From: Desulfosoma caldarium
Lineage (GTDB): Bacteria > Desulfobacterota > Syntrophobacteria > Syntrophobacterales > DSM-9756
Assembly: GCF_003751385.1 (NCBI RefSeq)
Contig: NZ_RJVA01000010.1
Location: 1-64,000 of the forward strand
Length of the DNA: 64,000 nt
Direction of reading: 5' to 3'
The position numbers and the translations under genes were made by a program. Positions 8,460 to 18,663 of this stretch are shown one piece after another. Below the pieces are notes generated by a model. That model made no database searches. It had not been told where the DNA came from and saw nothing but the letters and a program-made list of their open reading frames with translations. Position 1 is the stretch's first letter. The number at the start of each line of letters is the position of its first letter.

Positions 8460-8541
8460 GCGAGAGTGGCGGAATTGGCAAACGCACTGGACTTAGGATC
8501 CAGCGCCCTCGGGCTTGGGGGTTCGACTCCCCCCTCTCGCA
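8460..8541 (+). tRNA. tRNA-Leu (anticodon UAG)
   Basis: Acceptor arms GCGAGAG (8460-8466) and CTCTCGC (8534-8540) pair fully. The anticodon stem CTGGA/TCCAG encloses CTTAGGA, giving anticodon UAG for CUA-type leucine codons. A long variable arm typical of tRNA-Leu (GCGCCCTCGGGCTTGG region) and a GGTTCGACTCC T-arm are visible. The 3' CCA is not encoded (ACCC follows the stem). Confidence 0.97.
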
Positions 8542-8613
8542 CCCGAGCCGCCTATGGTTCCAGATCCGCCAGGAACATGGCACCGTCAGTCAGGTTCGTC
8601 TGATTGAGGAAAC

Positions 8614-8656
8614 AACGAAGTTAGCCCCAAAGGGTCTCTAACTTCGTTTCGTTTTT
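8614..8656 (+). terminator. Rho-independent terminator after tRNA-Leu
   Basis: A perfect 11 bp stem, AACGAAGTTAG (8614-8624) with CTAACTTCGTT (8638-8648), is followed by TCGTTTTT. It separates the tRNA unit from the trigger factor gene. Confidence 0.9.
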
Positions 8657-8687
8657 GGGCAAATGCCCGAGCACTGCAATGCAGTGC
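8657..8687 (+). repeat. Two short inverted repeats upstream of trigger factor
   Basis: GGGCA/TGCCC (8657-8668, 2 nt loop) and GCACTGCA/TGCAGTGC (8671-8687, 1 nt centre) lie back to back right after the tRNA-Leu terminator and 72 nt before tig. The second is a near-perfect palindrome that could be a protein-binding site. Function unknown. Confidence 0.45.
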
Positions 8688-8758
8688 CAAAAGATTGTCC
8701 GGTTCCCTGAGTACAGGGGCCATGAAAGCTCAAGCGAACACAGAAGGAAGGTTTAACC

Positions 8759-10069
8759 GTGGAAATGAAAGTCACCGTGACCGACCTGGGGCCGACGCAG
8801 AAAAAGCTGCTCGTTGTCGTGGAACCTCGTGATGTGAAAAGGTTGTTGGACAAGCGCTACCGGGAGCTCAGCCAACAGGTACGCCTGAAAGGATTTCGCC
8901 CCGGCAAGGTCCCTCGAAAGATTCTGGAATCCTATTACGGCAAAACGGTTCAGGGGGAAGTTTCCAACCACATCATTCGAGACACCTATCCGGACGCTTT
9001 AAAGCAAACGGAGCTCAAGCCCATGTTGGAAGGCGACGTGGAGGATTATCGGTTTGAGCCCGATGGATCCTTTTCCTATTCCGCCATTGTGGAGGTTCGG
9101 CCGGTCTTTGAAGTGAAGGATTATTTGGGGTTGGAGGTGGAAGTGCCTCCCACCGAAGAAATCGGTGACGAACGGGTGGATGAAGAACTAAAAGCCCTGC
9201 AGGAAAGGCACGCTGAAGTCCGCTCAGTTCAAGACGACCGGCCTGCGCAGTGGGGAGATTACGTGATCGTGGATCTGGTGCCATCCGTGGACGGCGCCGT
9301 CTTTGATAAAGGTGTGCAAAAGAATTTTTACTTGGAACTGGGAACGCACAGGATTCATCCAGACTTTGATGGACACCTCGTGGGGCGTCGTGCCGGTGAG
9401 ACGGTGGATTGTTCGCTGAATTTTCCCGATGATGCCGCGGTTCGGGATTTCGCGGGCAAGACGGTGCACTTTGAAGTGGCAATCAATGAGATCAAGGAGA
9501 AGATTCTGCCCGAGCTGAACGAGGCGTTTGCTCAGAAAGTGGGCGGCTACGCCTCCGTGGAGGCCCTCAAGGATGCCCTTAAGGAAAGGCTTTCGCGAGC
9601 CGCCGAACAGGCCACGAAGCAGAGGCTTCGGGCGGCCATTATGGATCAATTGTTGAACATGACCTCCTTTGAGGTTCCCGAAAAAGTAGTGGAACGGGAA
9701 GTGAATCGGCGCATACAGCATTTTGTGCATCAAATGACCGCTCAGGGACTCAAGATCGACCCCAGCCGATTTGACACCCCGGAAATTCGAGCCGAACAAC
9801 GTCCAGAGGCGGAAAAAGCCATTCGCTGGCGTCTGATTGTGGAACAAGTCGCCGCTCAGGAAAACCTGGAACTGAGCGAAGATGAAAAAGAGGCCATCTA
9901 CTCAGATGTGGCTCGAATGTATCGAACGACGCCGCAGCAGGTGAAGGCGGAATATGCGGACAGTGCCATTGTGATGGAAATGGTCTACCAAAGGTTGGAG
10001 GAAAAGGTGTTTAAGCTCCTGGAAGACCACGCCGTCGCCAAGGCCACGACGGCCGAGACGGCGAGTTGA
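8759..10069 (+). CDS. tig: Trigger factor (ribosome-associated chaperone and peptidyl-prolyl isomerase)
   Basis: 436 aa protein that binds the ribosome exit site and shields nascent chains. The N-terminal ribosome-binding signature [11 protein letters not shown] is near residue 45. A FKBP-type isomerase domain follows ([14 protein letters not shown] to [12 protein letters not shown], about residues 165-250), then a helical C-terminal chaperone region. GTG at 8759 has GGAAGG 7 nt upstream; an ATG two codons later is the alternative. It leads the proteostasis block tig-clpP-clpX-lon and ends 16 nt before clpP, matching the order in many Proteobacteria. Confidence 0.97.
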   Translation: MEMKVTVTDLGPTQKKLLVVVEPRDVKRLLDKRYRELSQQVRLKGFRPGKVPRKILESYYGKTVQGEVSNHIIRDTYPDALKQTELKPMLEGDVEDYRFEPDGSFSYSAIVEVRPVFEVKDYLGLEVEVPPTEEIGDERVDEELKALQERHAEVRSVQDDRPAQWGDYVIVDLVPSVDGAVFDKGVQKNFYLELGTHRIHPDFDGHLVGRRAGETVDCSLNFPDDAAVRDFAGKTVHFEVAINEIKEKILPELNEAFAQKVGGYASVEALKDALKERLSRAAEQATKQRLRAAIMDQLLNMTSFEVPEKVVEREVNRRIQHFVHQMTAQGLKIDPSRFDTPEIRAEQRPEAEKAIRWRLIVEQVAAQENLELSEDEKEAIYSDVARMYRTTPQQVKAEYADSAIVMEMVYQRLEEKVFKLLEDHAVAKATTAETAS

Positions 10070-10085
10070 GGTCCGGAGGTACGTT

Positions 10086-10700
10086 ATGTCTTTGATTCCC
10101 ATTGTCATTGAGCAGAGCAGTCGTGGAGAGAGGGCCTTTGACATATATTCGCGCCTTCTCAGGGACCGCATCATCTTTTTGGGGACGACCATTACCGATG
10201 AAGTGGCCAATGTGATCATTGCCCAAATGCTTTTTTTGGAATCCGAAGATCCAGACAAAGACATACATTTCTACATTAATTCCCCTGGCGGACTGGTCAC
10301 GGCCGGTTTGGCAATTTACGACACCATGCAGTACATCAAGCCCGACGTGTCGACGCTGTGCATGGGGCAGGCAGCGAGCATGGCGGCCGTTCTTTTGGCT
10401 GCGGGTGTCAAGGGCAAACGCTACGCCCTGCCTCATGCCCGCATCATGCTTCATCAGCCCATGGGCGGTTTTCAGGGCCAGGCCACGGACGTGGACATTC
10501 AGGCTCGAGAAATCCTGCGTCTGCGGGAGGAATTGAATAAGATTCTCACGCACCATACGGGAAAACCTCTGGAGCAAATCGAAAAGGATACGGATCGGGA
10601 TTTCTACATGTCGGGAGTTCAGGCCAGGGATTACGGCCTGGTGGATGAAGTGATTGTTCGGCGCATGGAAGGCCCCACTGAAGCTCCGCAACCCGCCTAA
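10086..10700 (+). CDS. clpP: ATP-dependent Clp protease proteolytic subunit
   Basis: 204 aa serine protease that forms the double-ring chamber fed by ClpX. Catalytic Ser98 lies in GQAASMAA and His123 in [10 protein letters not shown]; the acidic third residue falls in the DRDFYMSG region. A GGAGG precedes the ATG. Length and spacing match the family. The gene follows tig closely and is separated from clpX by 340 nt that carries its own promoter. Confidence 0.98.
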   Translation: MSLIPIVIEQSSRGERAFDIYSRLLRDRIIFLGTTITDEVANVIIAQMLFLESEDPDKDIHFYINSPGGLVTAGLAIYDTMQYIKPDVSTLCMGQAASMAAVLLAAGVKGKRYALPHARIMLHQPMGGFQGQATDVDIQAREILRLREELNKILTHHTGKPLEQIEKDTDRDFYMSGVQARDYGLVDEVIVRRMEGPTEAPQPA

Positions 10701-10894
10701 ACCTCGACGGACGGCGTCGGCCGTGCACCATGGGTTCTCTCGTAGTGAGGCGCGCGGGTGCGCGGTCCGTCGAATCCTTGAGAAAATCCTTATCCAATTC
10801 TTTTTGACCGCCTTTTTCACGGTCCACTCCCACATCGGCGGCGCCTCTTTTGGCTCATTTTTTGCTCTAGTTTGGTTGCACGGGTGAAGAGCCG

Positions 10895-10923
10895 TTGATA
10901 GGATTCGGAATAGGCGTTATCAT
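10895..10923 (+). promoter_or_regulatory. Promoter upstream of clpX
   Basis: TTGATA (10895-10900) and TATCAT (10918-10923) are 17 bp apart, each five of six consensus. Transcription would begin near 10930, leaving a leader of about 110 nt before clpX. The 10701-11040 interval otherwise shows no gene or tRNA, so clpX and lon can be expressed separately from tig-clpP. Confidence 0.6.
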
Positions 10924-11040
10924 AAAGCGACCATCCAGCACATGGGGCTGGCGATCTTAAAAGAAGCGTTTTCAGGGTCAGGGAGCGTTCGGCAATGGGA
11001 GCGCAAAAGAGATCCCTGGCATCAATGGAGGAGGTAGTCC

Positions 11041-12297
11041 ATGGCTAAGAAACGTGATGAGCGAACGGGAGAGCTGCGATGCTCTTTTTGCGGAAAGAGC
11101 CAAAACGAGGTCAAGAAATTGATCGCCGGTCCGACCGTCTACATCTGCGATGAATGTGTGGAACTCTGTAATGACATCATCGCCGAAGAATACGAGCGGG
11201 ATGAGGTGAATCGAGCGACCCAGATCCCAAAGCCTGCGGAAATCAAGGCGGCTCTTGACCAGTATGTCATCGGCCAGGAGCGGGCCAAGAAAATTCTTTC
11301 CGTGGCGGTACACAACCATTACAAGCGCATTGAGCTTCGCCCGGACAAGAAAGACGATGTGGAGCTGCAAAAGAGCAACATTCTGATGATTGGGCCCACC
11401 GGGTCAGGCAAGACCCTGTTGGCTCAGACTTTGGCCAAGATACTTCAAGTGCCTTTTACCATCGCCGACGCCACGACCCTGACGGAAGCGGGCTATGTGG
11501 GTGAGGATGTGGAAAATATTTTGGTGAGCCTCATTCAAGCGGCGGACTATGACATCGAGAGGGCCTCGCGGGGGATCGTCTACATTGACGAAATCGATAA
11601 GACCGCTAAGAAGTCCGACAGCCCCTCTATTACCCGGGATGTGTCTGGAGAGGGTGTGCAGCAGGCGCTGCTTAAAATTTTGGAAGGCACCGTGGCCAAT
11701 GTGCCTCCAAAGGGCGGCCGAAAACATCCCCAGCAAGAATTCATCAAGATCGACACCACCAACATTTTGTTCATTTGTGGCGGCGCCTTCAACCACCTGG
11801 AAGGCATCATCAAATCGCGAATAGGCGTCAAGGGTCTCGGTTTTGCGGCCGATATCAAGAGTAAGGATGAAAAGAATATTGGTGAGACCCTGTGCCAGGT
11901 TCAGCCGGAAGATCTGATTAAGTTCGGCTTGATTCCCGAATTTGTGGGTCGCCTTCCGGTTATTGCCACGCTGGGTGAACTGACCGAGGAGGAACTCATT
12001 CAGATCCTCACAGAACCGCGCAACGCGCTGGTGAAGCAGTATCGAAAACTGTTTGAAATGGAAAACGTGAAGCTGCGTTTCACGGAAGGGGCTCTGCGAG
12101 CCATTGCCAAGGAAGCGCTTCGGCGAAAGTCGGGGGCGCGAGGTCTACGATCCATCATGGAAAACATCATGCTGGATGTCATGTACGACCTACCTTCACA
12201 GACCGATGTGGAGGAGTGCGTAGTTAACGAAGAGGTCGTGACCAACAACGACCGGCCTATTTTGCTTTATCACAGCCAGAGTCGCGAATCGGCTTAG
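11041..12297 (+). CDS. clpX: ATP-dependent Clp protease ATP-binding subunit ClpX
   Basis: 418 aa AAA+ unfoldase that feeds substrates to ClpP. An N-terminal zinc-binding domain has Cys14, Cys17, Cys36 and Cys39. The Walker A motif GPTGSGKT is at 118-125 and Walker B (IVYIDEIDK) follows. The ClpP-binding loop is visible as [13 protein letters not shown] is placed upstream of the ATG. It is followed by lon after 26 nt. Confidence 0.98.
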   Translation: MAKKRDERTGELRCSFCGKSQNEVKKLIAGPTVYICDECVELCNDIIAEEYERDEVNRATQIPKPAEIKAALDQYVIGQERAKKILSVAVHNHYKRIELRPDKKDDVELQKSNILMIGPTGSGKTLLAQTLAKILQVPFTIADATTLTEAGYVGEDVENILVSLIQAADYDIERASRGIVYIDEIDKTAKKSDSPSITRDVSGEGVQQALLKILEGTVANVPPKGGRKHPQQEFIKIDTTNILFICGGAFNHLEGIIKSRIGVKGLGFAADIKSKDEKNIGETLCQVQPEDLIKFGLIPEFVGRLPVIATLGELTEEELIQILTEPRNALVKQYRKLFEMENVKLRFTEGALRAIAKEALRRKSGARGLRSIMENIMLDVMYDLPSQTDVEECVVNEEVVTNNDRPILLYHSQSRESA

Positions 12298-12323
12298 AAA
12301 GGAATTAGGAAAAGCGGTTGCCT

Positions 12324-14777
12324 ATGTTGGAAAGAATTCGCAAGAAAGACCATTCTTTGACATCGAGCCGATCGGTGCTCATCCCCTTACTTCCACTGCG
12401 GGACATCGTGGTCTACCCCGCCATGGTGGTGCCTCTTTTTGTTGGCCGAGACAAGTCGGTAAACGCCTTGGAAAAGGCCATGCATTCCGACAAGAAAATC
12501 CTACTCGCCGCTCAAAAAAATGCCAAGACGGACAACCCCGGGCCTGGTGACATCTATCGCATCGGAACGGTAGCCACGATCTTACAGTTGTTGCGCTTGC
12601 CTGACGGCACGGTCAAAGTGTTGGTGGAAGGCGAACATCGGTGTCGCATCGTCGAATACTTATCCCAGCCCGACGCCTTTTACGTGAAGGCGGAATCCTT
12701 GGATGAAACTTTTGAGGCGGATCCCACGGAAGTGGAGGCTCTGCGGCGTGGTGTGCGCACGTCCTTTGCGGCGTATGCCAAGCACAACAAGAAGATCACG
12801 CAGGAAATTTTGGACGCGATCAACGACACAGACGATCCGTCTCGACTGGCCGACACGGTGGCGGCTTACATGCCTTTTAAAATTGAGACCAAGCAAAAGC
12901 TTCTCGAGATCGCGGATCCCGTGCGGCGATTGGAAAAGCTTTTTGGTTACATTCGAGCGGAAATCGAGATCATCAAGACGGAGGAACGCATCAAGGGCCG
13001 GGTCAAGAAACAGATGGAAAAGACCCAGCGCGAATACTATCTCAACGAGCAGATGCGGGCCATCCAAAAGGAAATGGGCGAAAAGGACGACTTTAAGTCC
13101 GAACTGGAAGAACTGGAAAAGCGCATTAAGAAAAAACGGCTCAGCAAGGAAGCAGCCTCCAAGGTGCGGCACGAGTTCAAGAAACTCAAACTCATGTCTC
13201 CCATGAGTGCGGAAGCCACGGTGGTGCGCAATTACATCGACTGGATTCTGTCCTTGCCCTGGTGTGAAAAAACGAAGGACAAGCTGGACATCGACCAGGC
13301 CGCCGCCGTGTTGGACGAAGACCACTACGGCTTGGAAAAGCCCAAGCAGCGCATCCTGGAGTATTTGGCCGTACAATCTTTAGTGAAGAAGATCAGGGGC
13401 CCCATTCTCTGTTTTGTGGGACCTCCCGGCGTCGGCAAAACATCCCTGGCTCGTTCCATCGCTCGCGCCATGAACCGGAATTTCGTGCGGTTGTCGTTGG
13501 GAGGCGTGCGCGACGAGGCGGAAATTCGAGGACATCGGCGGACGTACATCGGAGCCATGCCGGGCAAGATCATACAAAGCCTGCGCAAGGTCAAAAGCAA
13601 CAACCCGGTGTTTTGCCTTGATGAAATCGACAAGATGACCATGGACTTTCGCGGCGATCCCGCGGCGGCGTTGTTGGAAGTGCTGGATCCGGAACAGAAT
13701 TACGCCTTCAACGATCATTATCTGGATTTGGATTTTGACCTGTCCTCGGTGTTTTTTATCACCACTGCCAATACGCTGCATTCCATTCCCCTGCCCTTGC
13801 AGGATCGCATGGAAATCATTCGATTGCCGGGTTACACGGAAATCGAAAAACTCCAGATTGCCAAGGGTTTTTTGGTGCCAAAGCAGTGCGAGGCCAACGG
13901 CATCACGCAGGAGAACGTGGTTTTTTCCGATGACATAATTTTGCGCATCATTCGCCACTACACCAAGGAGGCCGGCGTGCGCAATCTGGAGCGGGAAATC
14001 GCCTCCATTTGTCGCAAGGTGGCCAAAGAAGTGGTGCAAAGCGGCCCGCAAACCCGCGTTGTACTCACAGAAGAGATTCTTCAGGAATACTTGGGGGTGC
14101 CCAAGTTCCGATATGGTCGAGCGGAAGAACGCGATGAGGTGGGTTTGGCTATCGGGTTGGCCTGGACCGAATTTGGGGGAGATCTTCTGGGCATCGAGAC
14201 GGTGATCATGCCGGGCAAGGGCAAAATCATCATCACGGGAAAACTTGGCGATGTGATGCAGGAATCCGCTCAAGCCGCCTTCAGTTACGTGCGCTCTCGG
14301 GCGGAATGTTTGGGCATTCCGAAGGATTTCTATGAAAAAACAGACCTGCACGTCCACGTGCCGGAAGGGGCCATTCCCAAGGACGGCCCTTCGGCCGGAA
14401 TCACCATGGCCACGTCCATGGTTTCTGCCTTGACCAAGATTCCGGTGCGCAGTGACGTGGCCATGACGGGCGAGATCACTCTTCGCGGCCGCGTTTTGCC
14501 CATCGGAGGCCTTAAGGAAAAGATTCTTGCGGCCCACCGAGGCCTCATCAAGACGGTGCTCATCCCAGAAGAAAACGCCAAAGATCTTCGGGACATTCCG
14601 GCCAAGATTCTTGAAGAGGTGAACGTGGAACTGGTCGGCCACATGGATGACGTGCTCCGAAAGGCGCTGGTCCTGGACGATCCGGAACGGCTTTTCACGA
14701 ACGCGCCGCCCCCGGCGGAACCCGTGTTCTTTGGTGCCGATCCGGTGCCGTGCCCCGATGACATTCACGCCCACTGA
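12324..14777 (+). CDS. lon: ATP-dependent Lon protease (LonA type)
   Basis: 817 aa cytoplasmic AAA+ protease that degrades misfolded and regulatory proteins. Domains in order: an N-terminal substrate domain starting [14 protein letters not shown], a coiled-coil linker, an ATPase module with GPPGVGKTS and CLDEIDKM, and the C-terminal peptidase with catalytic Ser in [11 protein letters not shown] and Lys in [13 protein letters not shown]. No membrane span, so LonA rather than LonB. The ATG at 12324 is preferred; a TTG at 12318 is closer to the AGGA ribosome site and would add two residues. It is the last gene of the proteostasis block. Confidence 0.98.
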   Translation: MLERIRKKDHSLTSSRSVLIPLLPLRDIVVYPAMVVPLFVGRDKSVNALEKAMHSDKKILLAAQKNAKTDNPGPGDIYRIGTVATILQLLRLPDGTVKVLVEGEHRCRIVEYLSQPDAFYVKAESLDETFEADPTEVEALRRGVRTSFAAYAKHNKKITQEILDAINDTDDPSRLADTVAAYMPFKIETKQKLLEIADPVRRLEKLFGYIRAEIEIIKTEERIKGRVKKQMEKTQREYYLNEQMRAIQKEMGEKDDFKSELEELEKRIKKKRLSKEAASKVRHEFKKLKLMSPMSAEATVVRNYIDWILSLPWCEKTKDKLDIDQAAAVLDEDHYGLEKPKQRILEYLAVQSLVKKIRGPILCFVGPPGVGKTSLARSIARAMNRNFVRLSLGGVRDEAEIRGHRRTYIGAMPGKIIQSLRKVKSNNPVFCLDEIDKMTMDFRGDPAAALLEVLDPEQNYAFNDHYLDLDFDLSSVFFITTANTLHSIPLPLQDRMEIIRLPGYTEIEKLQIAKGFLVPKQCEANGITQENVVFSDDIILRIIRHYTKEAGVRNLEREIASICRKVAKEVVQSGPQTRVVLTEEILQEYLGVPKFRYGRAEERDEVGLAIGLAWTEFGGDLLGIETVIMPGKGKIIITGKLGDVMQESAQAAFSYVRSRAECLGIPKDFYEKTDLHVHVPEGAIPKDGPSAGITMATSMVSALTKIPVRSDVAMTGEITLRGRVLPIGGLKEKILAAHRGLIKTVLIPEENAKDLRDIPAKILEEVNVELVGHMDDVLRKALVLDDPERLFTNAPPPAEPVFFGADPVPCPDDIHAH

Positions 14778-14794
14778 AGCCTCCCAAAAAGGGC

Positions 14795-14824
14795 TTGACA
14801 TGGCCGGGGGTCATCAGCTACTAA
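14795..14824 (+). promoter_or_regulatory. Promoter of the tRNA-Val/tRNA-Asp operon
   Basis: Perfect -35 TTGACA (14795-14800) with TACTAA (14819-14824) at 18 bp. The -10 is a weak match. It lies 48 nt before the first tRNA, just after lon. Confidence 0.45.
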
Positions 14825-14872
14825 GGGGCCTCACGCAAGGGCGAGGCCGACAGGATCCCGACGGAATTTTGG

Positions 14873-14948
14873 GGGCGGATAGCTCAGGTGGGAGAGCATC
14901 GGCCTTACAAGCCGGGGGTCGCAGGTTCGAGCCCTGTTCCGCCCACCA
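14873..14948 (+). tRNA. tRNA-Val (anticodon UAC)
   Basis: Acceptor arms GGGCGGA (14873-14879) and TCCGCCC (14938-14944) pair fully, with ACCA following, so the CCA end is encoded. The anticodon loop CTTACAA gives UAC. T-arm GTTCGAGC is present. Confidence 0.97.
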
Positions 14949-14956
14949 TATCACAA

Positions 14957-15033
<77 letters not shown>

Positions 15034-15040
15034 GAAATCG

Positions 15041-15074
15041 AAAAAGGCTTTACCGATGGGTAAAGCCTTTTTTG
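15041..15074 (+). terminator. Strong (bidirectional-capable) terminator after the tRNA operon
   Basis: AAAAAGGCTTTACC (15041-15054) pairs with GGTAAAGCCTTTTT (15059-15072) around a 4 nt loop, with a T-run at its 3' end. The A-run on the other side would act as a T-run for the minus strand. Confidence 0.92.
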
Positions 15075-15186
15075 TTCCAACCATCCCGCCCCGACTCCAA
15101 CCGAAAGAACAAGATGACCATGAAGGAACCTTGCCCTCCCAACAAACTGGACATTCGTTCGACGGGGTGGCTTTGACCAGGTGGAG

Positions 15187-17113
15187 ATGAGTTCCGGAGC
15201 GGCGCTGCTCGCCCTGGATCAACTGGACCAAAAACTCTGGACCGCTCTCAGCTGTCTCACCCATGGGCTCTAACTCGACGAGGACACACTCCGCCTTATC
15301 GATCCTGACGCAGACGGGCGCATTCGCGTTCCTCAGCTGATCGACGCCGTCAAGCAGTCAGAAAAGTTTTTAAAAGATCCGGACGATCTTCTGAAAGGCT
15401 CCTCCCACCTCTCCCTTGACGCCATAGACGACAGCTGCGAGGAAGGGGCGCAGATTCTCAAGTCGGCTGGCGGATTTTAATTAACCTGGGAAAACCCGAC
15501 GCCACGCTCATCACTGCTGAAGATACGGCCAACCGATCTCAGATTTTTCCGTACACGCCCTTTAACGGAGACGGGACTATCTGTCCCGGATCCGCTGAAG
15601 ATGAAGTGGCGGCTCAAGCCGTTCGGGACGTGATGGAGTGCACGGGAAGCGATATGGATCGAAGCGCCGGCCCGGTATCGGTGAAGACACGTGAACGCCT
15701 TCTTTGCGGGAGCGTAAGCCTACCTAAATCGGTGGACAGGGTCCCAGGTAGCCTTGGCCCCCCCATGTCTTCCTTGGGCAATACTATCGAAGACATGGCG
15801 GCCTTTTTTGGAGCCGTTCGACCCAAGATCGAGGACTATTTCGTGCAGTGCCATCTGGCCTGTTATTATGACGATTGGGCCTTGGAGCACCTTAATCCCT
15901 CGGTAACTGGGAACCAGACCTTGACGACAAAAACTCTGTCTGTGATCCTGGAGGATGTGGCGACCTTGCCTCTGGCCCGCAGTGCCTCGGACACCTCCCT
16001 TCCCCTCACGGACGGGGTCAATCTCGCCTGGGCGAGCTCGCTGGACCAATTTCGGTTGACTACTGTGGGGCCTTCGCTTGGAGAGCAAACCCACTTGTCC
16101 TATGAGGACTGGGAGAATCTTTGTGCCCGATTTGACGCTTTGGACGCGTGGCTTACGGTTAAGAAGGAGGGCGGTTGTGGATAACATAAAAGCCCACAGT
16201 GCCATGGCAAGCCTTGGCCGAACCTTTGTGGCCTACTGTCCTTGCAAGCACCGGGGCGACCGCGATGTCATGAACATCGAGGCCGCATTCACCGATAGAG
16301 ATGCCAATAACCTTCGCGATGGACGAAACGGCATCTTTTAGGATCAACTGGGCCGTGACGAGGACGCCACCATTGTGTGTGAAGATTGGGAACACCCCAT
16401 CAGCTTTCGCCAGGCTTTTTGGGGCAACCTATATGCGCTTTGTCCGCGTGGTGGCCGAGCAGATGGAAAAGTTTACGGCATCCAAAGAAAGAGGCGCGAA
16501 CTTCATGGTTTTCTCAACGGCCGCCACAGTCACCCCACCCAGGCGGCGCGGCACCGCCCTTTGACATCGGCAAATTTGCGGGCATCTTGCCGCCATCGTA
16601 TTGGGTGTTGAAGCCTTGGGCACGGCTTTGGCTTTCTTCATGACCGGTTTGATGACTCTTCGATGGTAGCCCATTCACTTGGCCCTGGCCGGCCTCGTGT
16701 TGGTCATCTCCGGCCCATCCACGATCATCGCATGGCTTAAATTGCGCCAGCGAAACCTCGAGCTCATCTTGGATGCCTGCGGCCGGGCCGCGAACGCCCG
16801 CGCCAAACCGAACACTCCGTTCGGGAAAACCCCCACCGGCATGCCCAGGCTTCCCGAAGGCGCTCAGCGAACCATGGAAGATCCGCACGCGGAAAAGACC
16901 AAACCGTGGAAACTGGGGCTGCTTCTTGCCGCATTGCCGGCCGCCGCAGTGATCGTGTAAAAGAGGGGCAACTTTGCGCCAAAGCCCCCTAAAGAAAAAC
17001 CCCAACCGGCCATCACCGCTCCGGCTGGGCAGGCCAAAGTTTCAGTCCCCTTGCCGAGCGTTGCCCCTTCGACACCGTCATCCGCGCCAGCAGATCCGTC
17101 CATAGCTCCATGA
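15187..17113 (+). pseudogene. Decayed gene for a large EF-hand-like membrane protein
   Basis: Pieces of one reading frame can be followed across all three plus-strand frames. From ATG 15187 (after GGTGGAG) frame 1 reads to an in-frame TAA at 15271 (context CLTHGL*LDED) and resumes with an EF-hand-like DPDADGRIRV. It shifts near 15474 to frame 3 (ILINLGKPDATLITAEDT) and runs to 16184. It returns to frame 1 for FVAYCPCKHRGDRDVMNIEAA with a TAG at 16339, then frame 2 for a membrane-like C-terminal half (LALAGLVLVISGP; PWKLGLLLAALPAAAVIV) with stops at 16670 and 16958. It ends in a Pro/Ala-rich tail at 17113. The order and content resemble an uncharacterised bacterial family I recall of roughly 600-700 aa. 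Sequencing error is unlikely to explain this many lesions. Confidence 0.75.
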
Positions 17114-17258
17114 GGTCATGAAGCTCCATCGGGGCAGAGCGAAGAGGGGTACCCTTCGCGCTGCCCCCCATGACCGATAAGTTCTCTCAACGGTCGGGCT
17201 CCTCTTCCGAGCCGTTGCCTCTCATCACACCAAACCTTTGTCAGCACGACTTTGGGGG

Positions 17259-18635
17259 TCATGGGCGAAAAAGTTTGTGCATCACTCGGTAAATCTCGTT
17301 GCAGGACCAGACGGGGACGCCGCGCGATGAAGGATTCCTCAAAGGCTCCAAAAGGCTCAGGGCTCGCTCACGGTCTTCGACCGTCAGTTCTTTCACTGTC
17401 CTTTGGGCCAGCGAATTTTCCACGTCGCCGGAGATACCTAGAACAAGTGCAAGGGTTTCCAACATGCCGGCCAAGGGGCGGCCCCGCACTCGGCCATCTC
17501 CATCCAGGTCCACAAAGGGATCCTGAGCGGCGATGTCATTGAGCGTGGCGGCACTGAGCAATGGGGCATTCCACCCATAACCACTTTGCAGGATCGAAAG
17601 GAACTCGTTGGCCACCAGAGCATGGCCAATATTGGAAGGATGTACCCCATCCAGGCTAAAAAGCCCGCCCAAATACCGCCGCGTGATGGGCACTCCTGCA
17701 TAGATGGGAGGATTCAGAGCATATTCTCTAAATTTTTCCGCAATGTTCACCACCGGAAACCCGAATTCTTGGGCCACTTCTTGAATAATGCCGTTTAAGG
17801 CGTGGGTACGTTCCTCGATCAGAGCGACCTCCGTTTCGTCCAGCACATAGTCGGCATTTTGAAAAAGGTTTATGTCTTCAAAACCCAGCAGGATCATGAA
17901 AAGAGCGGCTAGAGTGGTTCGGGAGCCTTCGGGGAGATATTTCCCAGGGCCAAGAAACCGTTCCAGGTCCTCGTTGTCCAAGAGAAAGGCGATGTCAGTC
18001 ACATTGGGAATGTTCGCCAGCACCACACGGCGAGCACTTCCGTGAAGGCGAAACAGAAGTTCCCGATAGTTGGCTTCAAAGTCTTGCGGTGAAGTCATGA
18101 ACAATGGAAGCTGGGACACATTCAATTGGTCGTAGGCAAGCACGGCGGACAGAACATCGTTGCTCCCGATCCAGCAGAGCACGGTTTCAGGCTCGATGGC
18201 TTCCACGATCTCGATCTGGCTACCGGTTCTGGGAAAAAGCACCAGTTCCGTCTCGCTGGCGATGGCTCGAGGCGATCTGGCCAGTGCGCGATCATGAAGA
18301 ATCGACCAGGAGTCGGCACCGGAGACGGCCAGATTTGCGGTTTTCGTGTAAGGAAACAGACGATGGCGAACGGAAGTGTCGCCCACGACGCCCAGAGGGC
18401 CGCTGACAATGTAGGGCAAGGTGAGATGCAGCCTCGCCTGTCGACTCACCCAAACCCCGTAACTGTAACGCTGGGTGCGCAGATTGGCATCCCCCGACTG
18501 CACGCCTTCTCCAAGGCTGTCTCCCATGATCACCAAGGGCGATCCCGCCCACGTCACCCGCAAATTTCCGGGCACCATTCCTGCCCATCCCATAAGACAG
18601 GCAACAACAACGAACCAACACACTTTTGGCTTCAT
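17259..18635 (-). CDS. Secreted SGNH/GDSL-family hydrolase
   Basis: 458 aa protein with an N-terminal signal peptide (hydrophobic stretch about residues 6-20, likely cleavage near residue 30). Block I of the SGNH fold is VIMGDSLGEG with nucleophile Ser40; the block III Asn is in CWIGSNDVL; the Asp-His pair is in DGVHPSNIGHAL. The family cleaves acyl or acetyl esters from lipids or polysaccharides; the substrate cannot be told. A calcium-type DLDGDGRV sequence lies in the C-terminal part. The ATG at 18635 follows AAGGAGGAG. It is 28 nt downstream of the SDR/DUF2867 gene on the same strand, so probably co-transcribed. Confidence 0.85.
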   Translation of the reverse strand: MKPKVCWFVVVACLMGWAGMVPGNLRVTWAGSPLVIMGDSLGEGVQSGDANLRTQRYSYGVWVSRQARLHLTLPYIVSGPLGVVGDTSVRHRLFPYTKTANLAVSGADSWSILHDRALARSPRAIASETELVLFPRTGSQIEIVEAIEPETVLCWIGSNDVLSAVLAYDQLNVSQLPLFMTSPQDFEANYRELLFRLHGSARRVVLANIPNVTDIAFLLDNEDLERFLGPGKYLPEGSRTTLAALFMILLGFEDINLFQNADYVLDETEVALIEERTHALNGIIQEVAQEFGFPVVNIAEKFREYALNPPIYAGVPITRRYLGGLFSLDGVHPSNIGHALVANEFLSILQSGYGWNAPLLSAATLNDIAAQDPFVDLDGDGRVRGRPLAGMLETLALVLGISGDVENSLAQRTVKELTVEDRERALSLLEPLRNPSSRGVPVWSCNEIYRVMHKLFRP

Positions 18636-18663
18636 TTGAGGCTCCTCCTTGTCGTGCATGCCC

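Noticed and set aside
13380-14801. 473 aa minus-strand reading frame
   Set aside because: Exact shadow of lon; the sequence is low in recognisable motifs and rich in His/Gly/Phe as expected for antisense of a coding strand.
17139-17175. GGGGCAG..CTGCCCC hairpin after the decayed gene as a terminator
   Set aside because: Stem has a mismatch and no T-run on either strand; kept only as background structure.
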